Source of the DNA: Microbacterium nymphoidis
GTDB taxonomy: Bacteria; Actinomycetota; Actinomycetes; Actinomycetales; Microbacteriaceae
Direction: 5' to 3'
DNA: 64,000 nt
NCBI RefSeq assembly: GCF_021044885.1
Contig: NZ_JAJNOD010000001.1
Span: forward strand, 1,922,001 to 1,986,000
The notes under the pieces are model-generated. The model made no database searches. It was not told the DNA's origin and worked only from the letters and a program-made list of their open reading frames with translations. Positions 44,191 to 53,873 of this stretch are shown in pieces. The stretch's first letter is position 1. Each line of letters opens with the position of its first letter. A program made the translations under genes and the position numbers.

Positions 44191-44748
44191 TCAGACCGCT
44201 GCGATGTCGATCGAGGAGATCACGACGGGCTCGACCGGACGGTCGCCGGCACCCGTGCGCACTGCGCCGATCTCGTCGACGACCTTGCGCGATGCGTCGT
44301 CGGCCACCTCACCGAAGATGGTGTGCTTGCCCGTGAGCCACGGGGTGGGGTCGGTGGTGATGAAGAACTGCGAGCCGTTGGTGCCTTCGACGGCGCCGGT
44401 GATGGCATTGCGACGCAGGCCCGCGTTGGCCATGGCCAGCAGGTAGGGCTTGCTGAAGTCGAGCTCCGGGTGGATCTCGTCGTTGAAGCTGTAGCCCGGG
44501 CCGCCAACGCCCTGCCCGAGGGGGTCGCCGCCCTGGATCATGAAGTTGGGGATGATGCGGTGGAAGATGACGTCCTTGTAGAGGGGTCCCTCGCCCGGCT
44601 TGCCGGTAGCGGGGTCGGTCCACTCACCGGTGCCGTCAGCGAGGCCGATGAAGTTCTTGACGGTGACGGGTGCGTGGTCACCGAACAGGTTGACCACGAT
44701 GTCGCCGTGGTTGGTGTGGATGGTTGCGACTGCAGAGTGAAGAGCCAT
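44191..44748 (-). CDS. ppiA: Cyclophilin-type peptidyl-prolyl isomerase
   Basis: 185 residues from ATG 44748; a longer frame to 45390 is antisense to the neighbour and rejected. Cyclophilin signature: VNLFGDHAPVTVKNF, FHRIIPNFMIQGGDP, GTNGSQFFIT, LTGKHTIFGEV. Catalyses proline isomerisation. Cytoplasmic, no signal peptide. Divergent from the gene at 44863. Confidence 0.95.
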   Translation of the reverse strand: MALHSAVATIHTNHGDIVVNLFGDHAPVTVKNFIGLADGTGEWTDPATGKPGEGPLYKDVIFHRIIPNFMIQGGDPLGQGVGGPGYSFNDEIHPELDFSKPYLLAMANAGLRRNAITGAVEGTNGSQFFITTDPTPWLTGKHTIFGEVADDASRKVVDEIGAVRTGAGDRPVEPVVISSIDIAAV

Positions 44749-44862
44749 GTGGCGATTCTCGCAGAGTTGACCGTGAGACCGGCGGAAAGGCCCGTCAAGG
44801 GGGTCGATTCCAAGGCGTGGTCTGGCAAGATGGGGACGTTCGTTCTGATAGGGAGGGGTCAC

Positions 44863-45387
44863 ATGAACCTCAGCCGCAAGCGTAAGAAGGAGCTCCGCAA
44901 GCTCCAGGACACGGCCAACCAGCTGTGGGCCCACCAGCAGGACCTCGCAGGCGACGCCGCCGAACTCGCCCGTGAGGCCAGTCGCCAGCTCGGAAACTTC
45001 GGCCGTGAGCAGGTCGTTCCCACCGTGCAGCACGCGTACGAGTCGCGTGTGGCGCCGGTCGTGGATCGCAGCGTCAAGGCCGGCCGTGAATTCGTCGACC
45101 ACCGCGTCGTCCCGGTCGTGGGCGGAGCCATCGGCACCGCGCTGTCCGCCTGGGACGCCGCCAACAACACGCGCCACCGCATCAACACCACCGGCGTGCA
45201 GCGCGCGTTCGCTCGCGCCGTCGAGCCGATCCAGCCGCAGAAGAAGGGCATCGGCGCGGGTGGCGTCATCGCCATCGTCCTCGGTGCGGCTGCGGCGATC
45301 GGCGTGCTCTACGCCGCGTGGCAGACGCTGCGCGCCGACGACGAGCTCTGGGTCGCCGACGACCCGCTGTCCGCGCCCGACGCGTGA
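44863..45387 (+). CDS. Membrane-associated protein conserved in actinobacteria
   Basis: 174 residues from ATG 44863 with GGGAGGGG upstream. A charged, helical N-terminal part (RKRKKELRKLQDTANQLWAHQQDL...) then one membrane helix near the C-terminus (GVIAIVLGAAAAIGVLYAAWQTL) and an acidic tail (ADDELWVADDPLSAPDA). Its stop overlaps the GTG start of the next gene. Function unknown; often found with ppiA. Confidence 0.75.
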   Translation: MNLSRKRKKELRKLQDTANQLWAHQQDLAGDAAELAREASRQLGNFGREQVVPTVQHAYESRVAPVVDRSVKAGREFVDHRVVPVVGGAIGTALSAWDAANNTRHRINTTGVQRAFARAVEPIQPQKKGIGAGGVIAIVLGAAAAIGVLYAAWQTLRADDELWVADDPLSAPDA

Positions 45388-45866
45388 CACAGTCCACGGA
45401 TCGAGTCATCGAGGCCGCGCGTGCGCGCGGCCTCGATGTCGATGTGCGTGAGCGACCGCAAGCGGGATCCTTGGAGGAAGCAGCCGCGCTCCTCGGTCTC
45501 CAGCCCGCCGACATCATCAAGACGCTCGTCGTCAAGCGGGCCGACGATACCTACCTGTTCGCGCTGATCCCCGGCGACAAGGCCATCTCCTGGCCGAAAC
45601 TGCGAGCCGTAGTCGGAGTCAACAAGCTCAAGCTCCCGTCCCCCGATCTCGCCCTCGCCGCGACGGGCTACGAGCGCGGCACGATCGTCCCGATCGGCAG
45701 CACGACCGACTGGCCCATCTACGCAGACGAGTCCATCGTCGGACGCCGGATCGCGATGGGAGCCGGCGCACACGGGTACAGCCTGTTCGTCGACGCCGAC
45801 GCGCTCATCACCGCGTACGGCGCCACGGTGGCAGACATCTCCCAGCCGATCACCGAAATCCGCTGA
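45384..45866 (+). CDS. YbaK/EbsC-family aminoacyl-tRNA deacylase
   Basis: 160 residues from GTG 45384. Family features: LEEAAALLGLQPADIIKTLVVKRADDTYLFALIPGD, the catalytic-Lys block of Cys-tRNA-Pro deacylases, and GYERGTIVPIG, plus SIVGRRIAMGAGAHGYSLFVD. Edits mischarged tRNA. Overlaps the upstream stop. Confidence 0.85.
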   Translation: MTQSTDRVIEAARARGLDVDVRERPQAGSLEEAAALLGLQPADIIKTLVVKRADDTYLFALIPGDKAISWPKLRAVVGVNKLKLPSPDLALAATGYERGTIVPIGSTTDWPIYADESIVGRRIAMGAGAHGYSLFVDADALITAYGATVADISQPITEIR

Positions 45867-45867
45867 C

Positions 45868-46203
45868 TCAGGCGCTGCCGAGCATCGCCCACAGCAGGAA
45901 CGGTCCCATCAGCAGCAGATAGATGCCGCCGAGGCCCGCTCCGACGGCCCCCACCACAAGTCCGAGGATCGCTGCTGTACGAGCAAGACCGTGCGTCCGG
46001 CGAAGCGTCCTGACGGCGAAGACGATCGCCAGCACCGACGCCGCGACGCACGGCAGGATCAGCAGCAGGTTCGGCTCCCCGAGTTCGTTGCGGATGAACA
46101 TCCAGATCAGGCCGACCAGAGCGCACGCCAGCGATGCGTATGCGAACCTGATCGCCCGCGCCCGGTCGTACGACCCGACGGCCCCCGGCTGTGGTTCATC
46201 CAT
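45868..46203 (-). CDS. Small membrane protein of unknown function
   Basis: 111 residues from ATG 46203. Three hydrophobic segments: FAYASLACALVGLIWMFI, LLLILPCVAASVLAIVFAV and AAILGLVVGAVGAGLGGIYLLLMGPFLLWAML. N-terminal MDEPQPGAVGSYDRARAIR is cytoplasmic. DUF4190-like layout, unconfirmed. Convergent with the deacylase gene. Confidence 0.75.
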   Translation of the reverse strand: MDEPQPGAVGSYDRARAIRFAYASLACALVGLIWMFIRNELGEPNLLLILPCVAASVLAIVFAVRTLRRTHGLARTAAILGLVVGAVGAGLGGIYLLLMGPFLLWAMLGSA

Positions 46204-46262
46204 ATGCTCCCCCTCCCGGCTGAGCATAGGCGATGCTCGCATCCCTGGAGGAGATGCGAGCA

Positions 46263-47105
46263 TCAGCCGGGAATCGTCGTATCGACCCGCGCTTCCGCCG
46301 TCTCGGCCGCCAGCCTGTTCCAGAAGCGACGCTGCGCCTCGCCGGGAAGAAGATCCTCGATGCGACGGCGGAGCTCGAACAGACTCAGGCTCGTGATGAA
46401 AGTGTCCGGGCGGAACATGCGCTCCTTCTCGAAGACGACGGTCAGGGCGCCGACAGGCGTGACCACCCACGTGTGGTCGATGCTCTGCAGGCCACCCTCG
46501 TCCACCAGATCGACGGAGAAGCTCAGCTGCCGCCCGTTGCCCGCGTCCAGTTGCTCGGCCATGCCGGGGCTGACGCCCCGGATGGCGTCGGCGATCGCGG
46601 CGAAGACCTCGCCCCGCGGCGCGAGGGGTCGCACCGCAGATCGCTTCACGGGCACGCGGAACTCCGCGGGCACGTCCGTGGAGTTCGCGAGGCCCGCGAT
46701 CTCGAGCACCGCGGGGGCGAGGCTCTCGAACGGCTGCAGCCACAGAACGCCGTCATCGGACGCGGGAGGAGTGGCAAAGCGGGATTGCGTGACCCCGTGA
46801 CGGCTCACCCAGAACGCCTCCGTGCGTGCGGCTCCGGGGAAAGAGGAGGAGATGCTGACCACGGCGGACATCTCCGCGTGCGCGGCGTACAGCAGTTCGA
46901 AACCCGGAGCCGGGCGGCCCGCTGTGATGAGGACGCGACCGGTCACATCGACCAGGTCGAAGACGTCCAGCGTCCGGCGGCCGTATACGCTCGCCGGGTC
47001 GAGCGACGAGTCGAGCGGGTGAGCGGAGAGGAACTCGGGGTTGAGCCTGTCGGTGAACTCGCCGAGGTGCTCGTTCATCGCCCGAAACTCATGAAGCTGC
47101 TCCAT
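46263..47105 (-). CDS. Protein of unknown function
   Basis: 280 residues from ATG 47105. No membrane segment or signal peptide. Blocks such as RTEAFWVSRHGVTQSRFATPPASDDGVLWLQPFESLAPAVLEIAGL and RMFRPDTFITSLSLFELRRRIEDLLPGEAQRRF are compatible with a sensory or binding domain. No family assigned. Divergent from the glycan operon with a 99-bp gap, so it could be its regulator or be unrelated; no HTH is visible. Confidence 0.6.
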   Translation of the reverse strand: MEQLHEFRAMNEHLGEFTDRLNPEFLSAHPLDSSLDPASVYGRRTLDVFDLVDVTGRVLITAGRPAPGFELLYAAHAEMSAVVSISSSFPGAARTEAFWVSRHGVTQSRFATPPASDDGVLWLQPFESLAPAVLEIAGLANSTDVPAEFRVPVKRSAVRPLAPRGEVFAAIADAIRGVSPGMAEQLDAGNGRQLSFSVDLVDEGGLQSIDHTWVVTPVGALTVVFEKERMFRPDTFITSLSLFELRRRIEDLLPGEAQRRFWNRLAAETAEARVDTTIPG

Positions 47106-47204
47106 CGCACCATCGTGCCCTATCTCGTGGCACGGCACACTGGACTTACTCCACCAATTTGAATTAGAGTGGTCCGCACCGACGACGCGCAAGGAGGCGG
47201 ACCG

Positions 47205-48239
47205 GTGTCCATAGCCCCCGACGAGGATCTCCTCGTCATGGATGTCTACGCCGCCTATCCGCACAGCAACGGGTTCGCCCCCGACGGCCGGGCCGTGGTG
47301 GGCGACGCGACCCGGGCCGCGCTGCACCTGGTGGACCTCCCGAGCGGCGCTTCGAGCGAGCTCATCGATCTCGGGTATCTGGCCGACGAGGAGATCCTCT
47401 GGTTCGACGTCGCCCTGCGCGCACCGTTGCTCGTGACCGCGCGAGCCGGACACCTGCTTCTCGTCAGCCTGGACAACGGCGAATCCCGCCTGCTGCACCG
47501 TGCGGCGAAGGACGCCTCACTGGATCACCTGGTGGCGATCACACCCGACGGCACGGTCGTGGCCGCCATCGAACACCGACGCGACGAGCATCGCCTGCTG
47601 CTGATCGATACGCGAACGGGACGCACGACCGAGCAGTTGCGTGTGCCCTGGCTCGCCAATCACGTGCAGTTCTCCCTCGCCGACCCCGACTGGATCGGTC
47701 TCTCGCACGAGGGGCCGGCGGACCGGGTCACTGACCGCCTTCACGCCTTCCACCCGCACCGCGCTCCGCACGGCGACGACCTCACCGATCAGCGGGCGCT
47801 CTCCGCAGATGGGTCATGCGCGCTGCAGCTCGGCCACGAACGCTGGATGTTCCACCGCGCGGGCGCCATCGCCGTGGCATACGGCGAGGGTCCCGATCCG
47901 CGCGGCCTGTGGGAGTTTCCCGTGGACCGTCCCCCGCGCCTCATCAGCGCAGGACCACGCGACTGGCACTGCAACATCAGCCGTGACGGCAGCCGCGCTG
48001 TGGTGGACACCACCGGACGCGCGACCCGGCCCGGCCGCGGCTGGAGCCGAGCGGGCGACGAGAGCTCGATCGTGGTGATCGACATGGCCACCGGGGAGCG
48101 CACGGTCATCGGGCACACGCGGTTCAGCACGCATCCGTTCCACCCCCATCCCGCCTTCACTCCCGACGGCACGCAGATCGTGCACAACCACATCACGGCG
48201 GACGGGCGCCGGGGGATCGTGTTGCGGGAGGTTCCGTGA
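47205..48239 (+). CDS. Beta-propeller protein, oligogalacturonate-lyase-like
   Basis: 344 residues from GTG 47205 with AAGGAGG upstream; a GTG at 47169 lacks such a site. Repeated blade-like units: YPHSNGFAPDGRAVVGDATRAALHLVDLPSG, LDHLVAITPDGTVVAAI, CNISRDGSRAVVDTTGR, PHPAFTPDGTQIVHNHITADG. This resembles the PL22 oligogalacturonate lyase/TolB-like fold; catalytic His residues may be in the HSNG and HNHI blocks. No signal peptide: acts on imported oligomers. First of a four-gene operon; an AATTTGAATT palindrome at about 47155 may be an operator. Confidence 0.5.
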   Translation: MSIAPDEDLLVMDVYAAYPHSNGFAPDGRAVVGDATRAALHLVDLPSGASSELIDLGYLADEEILWFDVALRAPLLVTARAGHLLLVSLDNGESRLLHRAAKDASLDHLVAITPDGTVVAAIEHRRDEHRLLLIDTRTGRTTEQLRVPWLANHVQFSLADPDWIGLSHEGPADRVTDRLHAFHPHRAPHGDDLTDQRALSADGSCALQLGHERWMFHRAGAIAVAYGEGPDPRGLWEFPVDRPPRLISAGPRDWHCNISRDGSRAVVDTTGRATRPGRGWSRAGDESSIVVIDMATGERTVIGHTRFSTHPFHPHPAFTPDGTQIVHNHITADGRRGIVLREVP

Positions 48240-48946
48240 TGAGCGGGCGGCTCTTTCTGACCTTCGATGACCGTCACATCGACTCCTGGGTGGCGGCGCG
48301 GCCGATCCTCGATGCCGCGGGCGCGCGGGCGACCTTCTTCGTGATGGAAGCGGATGAGCTCGACGACCGCGAGCGCGCGGGTCTGGGCACCCTCCTCCAT
48401 GACGGTCACGCAGTGGGATCGCACGGCATGCGCCACCGCAACGCCGACACCACCATCGACGAGCACGGCGACGATGGCTATCTCGCACTCGAGATCGATC
48501 CGAGCATCATGGCGCTGCGGGAGCTGGGAGCTACGGCGCGTTGCTTCGCCTATCCGAACTCGCGGCGCTCCGATGCCACCGATGCCGTCCTGCTACGGCG
48601 CTTCACGTATCTGCGCGGTGGCGGACCCCGCACCGCGGACCTGGACGAGGCTCGCATCGCGGTGATCCCCTCCGGCCCGGCCCCGCGCGTGCTGCCCTCG
48701 CGCGGGGTCGACACCGGCCGCGGCGCCGTGGCCCACCTCGCCGACGCGGACACGCTCACAGCCCTGCTGCGCTGCGTAGCCGACCACGACGCCTCGCTGG
48801 TGCTGTACGCACATGACATCGCCGCTCGAAGCGATGCGAATCACCTCCACCCCGCCCGTCTGGCCGAGATCGTCGCGGAGGCGCGCGCACTCGGCCTGGC
48901 CATGCACACACTCGACGATCTCCCCGACGAAGGCAGCACCCCATGA
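48239..48946 (+). CDS. Polysaccharide deacetylase (NodB-like)
   Basis: 235 residues (ATG 48239; a GTG at 48236 overlaps the upstream stop). NodB motifs: LTFDDRHIDSW (TFDD) and VGSHGMRHRN (SHxxxH, metal ligands), YLALEIDPSIMALRELG and CFAYPNSRRSD. A de-N- or O-acetylase acting on the imported glycan is inferred. Stop overlaps the next gene. Confidence 0.82.
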   Translation: MSGRLFLTFDDRHIDSWVAARPILDAAGARATFFVMEADELDDRERAGLGTLLHDGHAVGSHGMRHRNADTTIDEHGDDGYLALEIDPSIMALRELGATARCFAYPNSRRSDATDAVLLRRFTYLRGGGPRTADLDEARIAVIPSGPAPRVLPSRGVDTGRGAVAHLADADTLTALLRCVADHDASLVLYAHDIAARSDANHLHPARLAEIVAEARALGLAMHTLDDLPDEGSTP

Positions 48947-50805
48947 CCGCCACCCTGTTCACCGCCGATCAGCGCATCCTCGATTCCGCACGTCGCGCCG
49001 GCGACGCCGACTACGATCCCGGCTGGGACCTCCTGCTGTCCGAGGCGACGTTCAACCCGATCCACACGCGCATCGTCTCCGGCCGGGCGCACCGCGTGCG
49101 CGAGAGCCTCTGGTACGCGCTCGCCCTTCTGGAGCTGGACGCTGCCGGAGACACCGAGATCGATGGTGAGGCACGCACCGCACGCGCCGCACGCGTGCTC
49201 GCGCGGGTGATCGAGCTGCAGGACACCGACCCGGCCAGCGAGACCTACGGCATCTGGTCGTACTGGGCCGAGGAGCCACTGGCGGAGATGAACCCGCCGG
49301 ACTGGAACTGGGCGGACTTCATCGGCGAGTGTCTCGCCATCCTGTTGCGGCGCCATGGCGATGCGCTCGATGCCGGACTCCGTTCGCGGGCGCTCACGGC
49401 ACTCGGACATGCGGCGCGGTCGATCATCCGACGCAACGTCGACCTGGACTACACCAACATCGCGGTGAAGGGCACATTCGTCACCCTGGTCGCCGGCGAG
49501 CTGCTCGGTGACGCGGAGCTGCGCGAGTACGGCCGCCATCGTCTGGAGCGTCTGCACTCCTCCCTGCTGGAACAGGGGAGCTTCGCCGAGTACAACTCCC
49601 CCACCTACTGGAACGTGGTGATGCAGGCGCTGACGGCCATTCGGCAGTACATCGACGATCCGAGCGTCCACGCCGCGGCCGCCGACCTCGAACGCCTCGC
49701 GTGGGAGCATTTCCTGCGCCACTGGCATCCCGCCACCGGCCAGCTCAGCGGGCCCATGGCCCGCTGCTACGTCACCGACGTGCACGTCCGCCTGGGCGTG
49801 CTCACCCCGTTGCAGGCGGTGGCTGGCGACACCTGGCCGCTGCTCTCACGCGGAGAGATCCGCCCCGACATCAACCTCATGCAGGATGCCGTGCTGGACT
49901 ATCGCATCCCCGCGGACCTGCGCCCCCTGCTGGATCGCGAAGAGGCGGGACGCACCGTGAGCGAGACGTTCGCACAGACCCACTATGTCCCGGGGCAGGT
50001 GGCGGGGATCTCCGCCGCCGGGGCGATGGGCCAGGACAGCGTGGTGGTGCCGACCGTCGGGACCACCTGGTTCGACCGCGGCGTCACCCTCGGCAGCGTC
50101 AACTTCAGCGACACCTGGGTGCAGCGGCGCCCGATCCTCGGATTCTGGGCCGAGCCGGGCGATGACCCCACCGACATCACGCAGCCGGCTCGCTCCGTCG
50201 AGATCCAGGTGATGCGCGATGGCCACGGCTTCGCGGGCGGATCCTTCCGGTCGGTACAGGAGGACGGCACCGTGCTGTGGGCGGTGGCGCCGGCGACCCC
50301 CTCGGGCGATGCCCACATCCATCTCGACACCATCGCCCCCGGGGCGGCTGTCTCCACGCGCGAGCTGATCATCCGCTTCCGCATCGTCGGTGCGCCGGCG
50401 GACGCGGTCCGTGTCGACGGCACGCTGAGGGAATCCGGTGCCGTCGTCACGGATGCCCACCGGGTCCAGATCGACACCGCGGGACTGCACCTGGATTGGC
50501 GGCTGGCCGCTGCGCGGGCGCGTGGCGCGGACGTCCGAGCTCGCGTGAGCGTGGGCGATGAGGTGCTCATCGACATCGCCTGGATCGATGCCGATGAGCC
50601 GGAAGACGTGATCATCTCCGATCTGGGCGAGACCTTCGCGGTGGGTGCGCTGCGCCTCAGCGCCGACCCGGCCCCGGACGCCGAGGTCTCGGCCGTCGTG
50701 GGGGACGATATCGTTCGTGCAGAGGCCGGCGATCTTCGCCTCGTCGCGCCCACCGGGCCCGGTTCGCGCCTCGATCACGCGTGCATCGCCCTCCGCCCGA
50801 TCTGA
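48943..50805 (+). CDS. Alpha-helical glycan-degrading protein, lyase- or hydrolase-like
   Basis: 620 residues. N-terminal two-thirds is an alpha-helical toroid like alginate/heparinase lyases: FNPIHTRIVSGRAHRVRESLWYALALLEL, MNPPDWNWADFIGECLAILLRRHGD, DLDYTNIAVKGTFVTLV, FAEYNSPTYWNVVMQALTAIRQY. The C-terminal third is beta-rich. No signal peptide. A lyase or glycoside hydrolase is likely, but the family cannot be named. Lies between deacetylase and esterase in the operon. Confidence 0.55.
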   Translation: MTATLFTADQRILDSARRAGDADYDPGWDLLLSEATFNPIHTRIVSGRAHRVRESLWYALALLELDAAGDTEIDGEARTARAARVLARVIELQDTDPASETYGIWSYWAEEPLAEMNPPDWNWADFIGECLAILLRRHGDALDAGLRSRALTALGHAARSIIRRNVDLDYTNIAVKGTFVTLVAGELLGDAELREYGRHRLERLHSSLLEQGSFAEYNSPTYWNVVMQALTAIRQYIDDPSVHAAAADLERLAWEHFLRHWHPATGQLSGPMARCYVTDVHVRLGVLTPLQAVAGDTWPLLSRGEIRPDINLMQDAVLDYRIPADLRPLLDREEAGRTVSETFAQTHYVPGQVAGISAAGAMGQDSVVVPTVGTTWFDRGVTLGSVNFSDTWVQRRPILGFWAEPGDDPTDITQPARSVEIQVMRDGHGFAGGSFRSVQEDGTVLWAVAPATPSGDAHIHLDTIAPGAAVSTRELIIRFRIVGAPADAVRVDGTLRESGAVVTDAHRVQIDTAGLHLDWRLAAARARGADVRARVSVGDEVLIDIAWIDADEPEDVIISDLGETFAVGALRLSADPAPDAEVSAVVGDDIVRAEAGDLRLVAPTGPGSRLDHACIALRPI

Positions 50806-50856
50806 CCCCTCCCCCAGAGAACGATCTGATCCCTCCCCCTCCCAGAAAAGAGCACC

Positions 50857-51819
50857 ATGGCCCAGTTCGACCTGCCCATCGACCAGTTGGAGGCGTACCT
50901 TCCCGACCGCGAGGAGCCGAGCGATTTCGACGCCTTCTGGCGTGAGACCATCGCCGAAGCACGCCAGCACGGCGACCCCGTCTTCACCAGGATCGATTCC
51001 CCGCTGCGCGGGCTCATCGTCGAGGACGTGACCTTCCCGGGATTCGCCGGGCAGCCCGTGAAGGGCTGGTTCATCCGGCACCCGGAGCTGGTGCGGGCCA
51101 CCGTGGTGCAGTACATCGGCTACAGCGGCGGCCGCGGCGTCCCGGAGCAGTGGACTGCGCTCCCGAGCGCCGGATACGCGCTGTTCGTGATGGACAGCCG
51201 CGGACAGGGAAGCGGCGGATACGCATCTCACACGGCAGATCCCCACGGCGGCGAACCGCAGGTGCCCGGGCAGCTCTCTCGCGGTATCGACGCGCCTGAG
51301 ACCTACTACTACCGGCGCATCTTCACCGACGCGGTTCGCGCCGTGGATGCGGTACGCACCCACCCGGCCGTCGATCCCGACAAGGTGATCGTGGCGGGCG
51401 GCAGTCAGGGCGGCGGGATCGCGGTCGCGGCCGCGGGTCTCAGCGAGGGGCTCGCCGGAGCGATGATCGACGTCCCGTTCCTCAGCCACTTCCGCCGCGC
51501 CCTGCGCATCACCGACTCCACCCCGTACAGCGAGCTCACGCGCTACCTGCAGACCCGCCGCGGTGAGGAGGAGGAGGTCTTCCGCGTGCTCAGCTACTTC
51601 GACGGCGTGAACTTCGCCGCCCGCGCCACCGCACCAGCGCTCTACTCGGTGGCGCTGTGCGATGCCGTGTGCCCGCCGTCGACGGTCTATGCGCAGTACA
51701 ACCACTACGCCGGCGAGAAGCAGATCGAGGTCTACCCCTACAACGGCCACGAGGGTGGCCAGTGGACCCATGTGCGCAAGCACTTCGCGTTCCTGGACTC
51801 GCTCGTCGACGCTCTCTGA
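50857..51819 (+). CDS. CE7-family acetyl esterase (acetylxylan esterase-like)
   Basis: 320 residues. Alpha/beta-hydrolase: oxyanion Tyr region QYIGYSGGRG, MDSRGQGSGG, nucleophile elbow GGSQGGGIAVAAA, acidic ALCDAVCPPSTVY and catalytic His NGHEGGQ. CE7 enzymes deacetylate short xylo-oligosaccharides and cephalosporin C. Cytoplasmic. Removes acetyl groups before backbone cutting. Confidence 0.88.
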   Translation: MAQFDLPIDQLEAYLPDREEPSDFDAFWRETIAEARQHGDPVFTRIDSPLRGLIVEDVTFPGFAGQPVKGWFIRHPELVRATVVQYIGYSGGRGVPEQWTALPSAGYALFVMDSRGQGSGGYASHTADPHGGEPQVPGQLSRGIDAPETYYYRRIFTDAVRAVDAVRTHPAVDPDKVIVAGGSQGGGIAVAAAGLSEGLAGAMIDVPFLSHFRRALRITDSTPYSELTRYLQTRRGEEEEVFRVLSYFDGVNFAARATAPALYSVALCDAVCPPSTVYAQYNHYAGEKQIEVYPYNGHEGGQWTHVRKHFAFLDSLVDAL

Positions 51820-51827
51820 CCCGCACA

Positions 51828-51873
51828 CGAAGAGGACCGCCCCTCCCGAATCCGGGAGCGGCGGTCCTCTTCG
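51828..51873. terminator. Strong bidirectional terminator between convergent operons
   Basis: CGAAGAGGACCGCC (51828-51841) and GGCGGTCCTCTTCG (51860-51873) are perfect 14-bp arms with an inner hairpin CTCCCG/CGGGAG. It lies 9 bp after the esterase stop and 5 bp from the end of the facing permease gene, serving both directions. Confidence 0.85.
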
Positions 51874-51877
51874 TTGG

Positions 51878-52861
51878 TCAGCCCTTGATGGCGCCGGCCT
51901 GACCCGCGCTTCGCAGGAACTGCTTCTGGAAGATCAGGAACAGCACCACCGGCAGGACGACGGAGATGAACATGCCCGCCATCAGCAGGCTCTGCTCGGC
52001 GGAGGCCGTCACCCGGTACAGGCCGACCGAGAGCGGCTGCAGCGCGGGGCTGGGCAGCACCAGCAACGGCCAGAGGAACTCCTTCCACGCTCCGATCACC
52101 GTGATGAGCGAGGTGACGCCGATGATCGGCTTGGACATCGGCAGAACGATGCGCCAGAAGATCTGGAACGGGCCGGCGCCATCGATCTTCGCCGCCTCGA
52201 ACACGTCTTTCGGCAGCGCGTCGAAGAACCGCGTCACCAGCAGCACGTTGAATGCGCTCGCCGCGCCGGGCAGCCATACCGCCCAGAACGTGTTGATCAG
52301 GTTCCAGTGCAGCAGCGGCATGTCCAGCACGGTCACATACTGCGCGATCAGCGAGACCACGCCGGGGATGAAGAGTGTCGCCAGCACGAGGGCGTTGATC
52401 ACCTTGGCATAGCGGGGGCGGAGGATCGAGATCCCGTAGCCACCGGTGAGGGCCACCAGCATCCCGAAGAACCAGACCCCCACCGCCACCAGCACCGTGT
52501 TCCACAGGTACTGGCCGATGTTGATCTTGACCCACGCATCGGCGAGGTTCTGCCACTGGATGCCGCTCGGCCACCAGCCGAACGGTTCACGCAGGATGTC
52601 CTGCGACGTCGACAGCGCAGCCTTCGCCAGCCACAGCAACGGTCCAGCGGAGATGACGAGGAGGAACACGATGAGCACCGCGTTCAGGATCCAGAGCCCG
52701 ACACGCACGCGGGTGCGCTGGCGCTCCAGGTCGGAGATGTTCGTGCGGTCCTGCGGCTCCTCCGCCCGGCGGCGGCGCCGGCGAGGCGTTTCGGCATCGG
52801 TGAGGAGATCGCGGCCCGTGACGACCGCGCGGGTGTCGGGAGCGGGAAGGGTGGCGGTCAT
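51878..52861 (-). CDS. Sugar ABC transporter permease (MalG/UgpE type)
   Basis: 327 residues from ATG 52861, overlapping the preceding permease stop. Six hydrophobic helices and the EAA loop FFDALPKDVFEAAKIDGAGPFQIFWRIVLPMSKPI typical of carbohydrate importers. The long hydrophilic N-terminus (about 60 residues) is usual for actinobacterial MalG. Works with the upstream permease and binding protein. No ATPase gene is nearby, so a shared MsiK-type ATPase is expected. Confidence 0.92.
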   Translation of the reverse strand: MTATLPAPDTRAVVTGRDLLTDAETPRRRRRRAEEPQDRTNISDLERQRTRVRVGLWILNAVLIVFLLVISAGPLLWLAKAALSTSQDILREPFGWWPSGIQWQNLADAWVKINIGQYLWNTVLVAVGVWFFGMLVALTGGYGISILRPRYAKVINALVLATLFIPGVVSLIAQYVTVLDMPLLHWNLINTFWAVWLPGAASAFNVLLVTRFFDALPKDVFEAAKIDGAGPFQIFWRIVLPMSKPIIGVTSLITVIGAWKEFLWPLLVLPSPALQPLSVGLYRVTASAEQSLLMAGMFISVVLPVVLFLIFQKQFLRSAGQAGAIKG

Positions 52862-53793
52862 GACTTGCTCCAACTCCGGGTGAGGCGCAGGTAGACGGCG
52901 GAGACGATGCACAGCACCAGCGCCAGTAGCAGGCTCAGCGCCGTCGCCTTGCCGTAGTCGCCCTGCTGGAACGCGTAGTTGTAGATGAGCATCAGCACCG
53001 TGGTGGTCCGGTTGACGGGTCCGCCGCCGGTCATCACGAACGGCTCCGTGAACACCTGCATCGTGCCGATGATCTGCAACAGCAGCATGAGCAGCATGAT
53101 GCCGCGCATCTGCGGCAAGGTGATGTGCCAGAAGCGCCGGACCACGCGGGCGCCGTCGACCTCGGCGGCCTCGTACAGCTCGGGCGGAACGGACATCAGC
53201 GCGGCCAGATAGATGATCGTCGCCTGCCCGAAGCCGGCCCAGGTGGCCATCACCACGATGGACAGCATGGCCGTGTCACCGCTCTGCAGGAACGGCAGCG
53301 GGCCGATGCCCACGGCACCGAGAGCGCTGTTGAACAAGCCGTTGGCCGACGGATCGTAGAACTGCTTCCACAGCAGCACCGCCACCACCGGCGGGATGAT
53401 CACGGGCAGGTACGCCAGCACACTGGCCAGCTGGCGCGTGCGGCGCATCTCCGCCATGAAGGTCGCCATGAGCACCGGAAGCGGGAATCCGATCGCCATC
53501 GCCAGCACGGCGAAGAGCACCGTGTTGCCCACCGCGGTGCCCAGCAGCGGGTCGGCGAGCACGCGCTGGAAGTTCGCCAAGCCCACCCATGTCGGTTCGG
53601 TGACGAGGTTCGTCTTCTGCAGCGCGAGCTGGAGGCTGCGCAGGATCGGCCACCACGCGAAATAGCCGAAGCAGAACAGGAGCGGGACGAAGAACAGGAA
53701 GGTCGTGATGCCGCCCCCGCGCGCCCACACCATCAGGCGCTTGCCCCAGGGCTGCGAGCGCCGTCGCATCGCAGCCGTTGTCACTTGCGTCAT
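52858..53793 (-). CDS. Sugar ABC transporter permease (MalF/UgpA type)
   Basis: 311 residues. Six hydrophobic helices and EAA loop LMSVPPELYEAAEVDGARVVRRFWHITLPQMRGIM. Pairs with the MalG-type permease whose start overlaps this stop. Starts MTQVTTAAMRRRSQPWGKRL. Confidence 0.92.
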   Translation of the reverse strand: MTQVTTAAMRRRSQPWGKRLMVWARGGGITTFLFFVPLLFCFGYFAWWPILRSLQLALQKTNLVTEPTWVGLANFQRVLADPLLGTAVGNTVLFAVLAMAIGFPLPVLMATFMAEMRRTRQLASVLAYLPVIIPPVVAVLLWKQFYDPSANGLFNSALGAVGIGPLPFLQSGDTAMLSIVVMATWAGFGQATIIYLAALMSVPPELYEAAEVDGARVVRRFWHITLPQMRGIMLLMLLLQIIGTMQVFTEPFVMTGGGPVNRTTTVLMLIYNYAFQQGDYGKATALSLLLALVLCIVSAVYLRLTRSWSKS

Positions 53794-53873
53794 ACGTCGA
53801 TCCTGTCGTCGTTTCGGGAGGGAGGAGATGTGCCGTCGCGCGCACCGTAGAACGGTGCCCGCGACGGCGGGCG

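Noticed and set aside
49846..51828. 660-codon frame opposite the esterase and the lyase-like gene
   Set aside because: Antisense shadow spanning two real genes.
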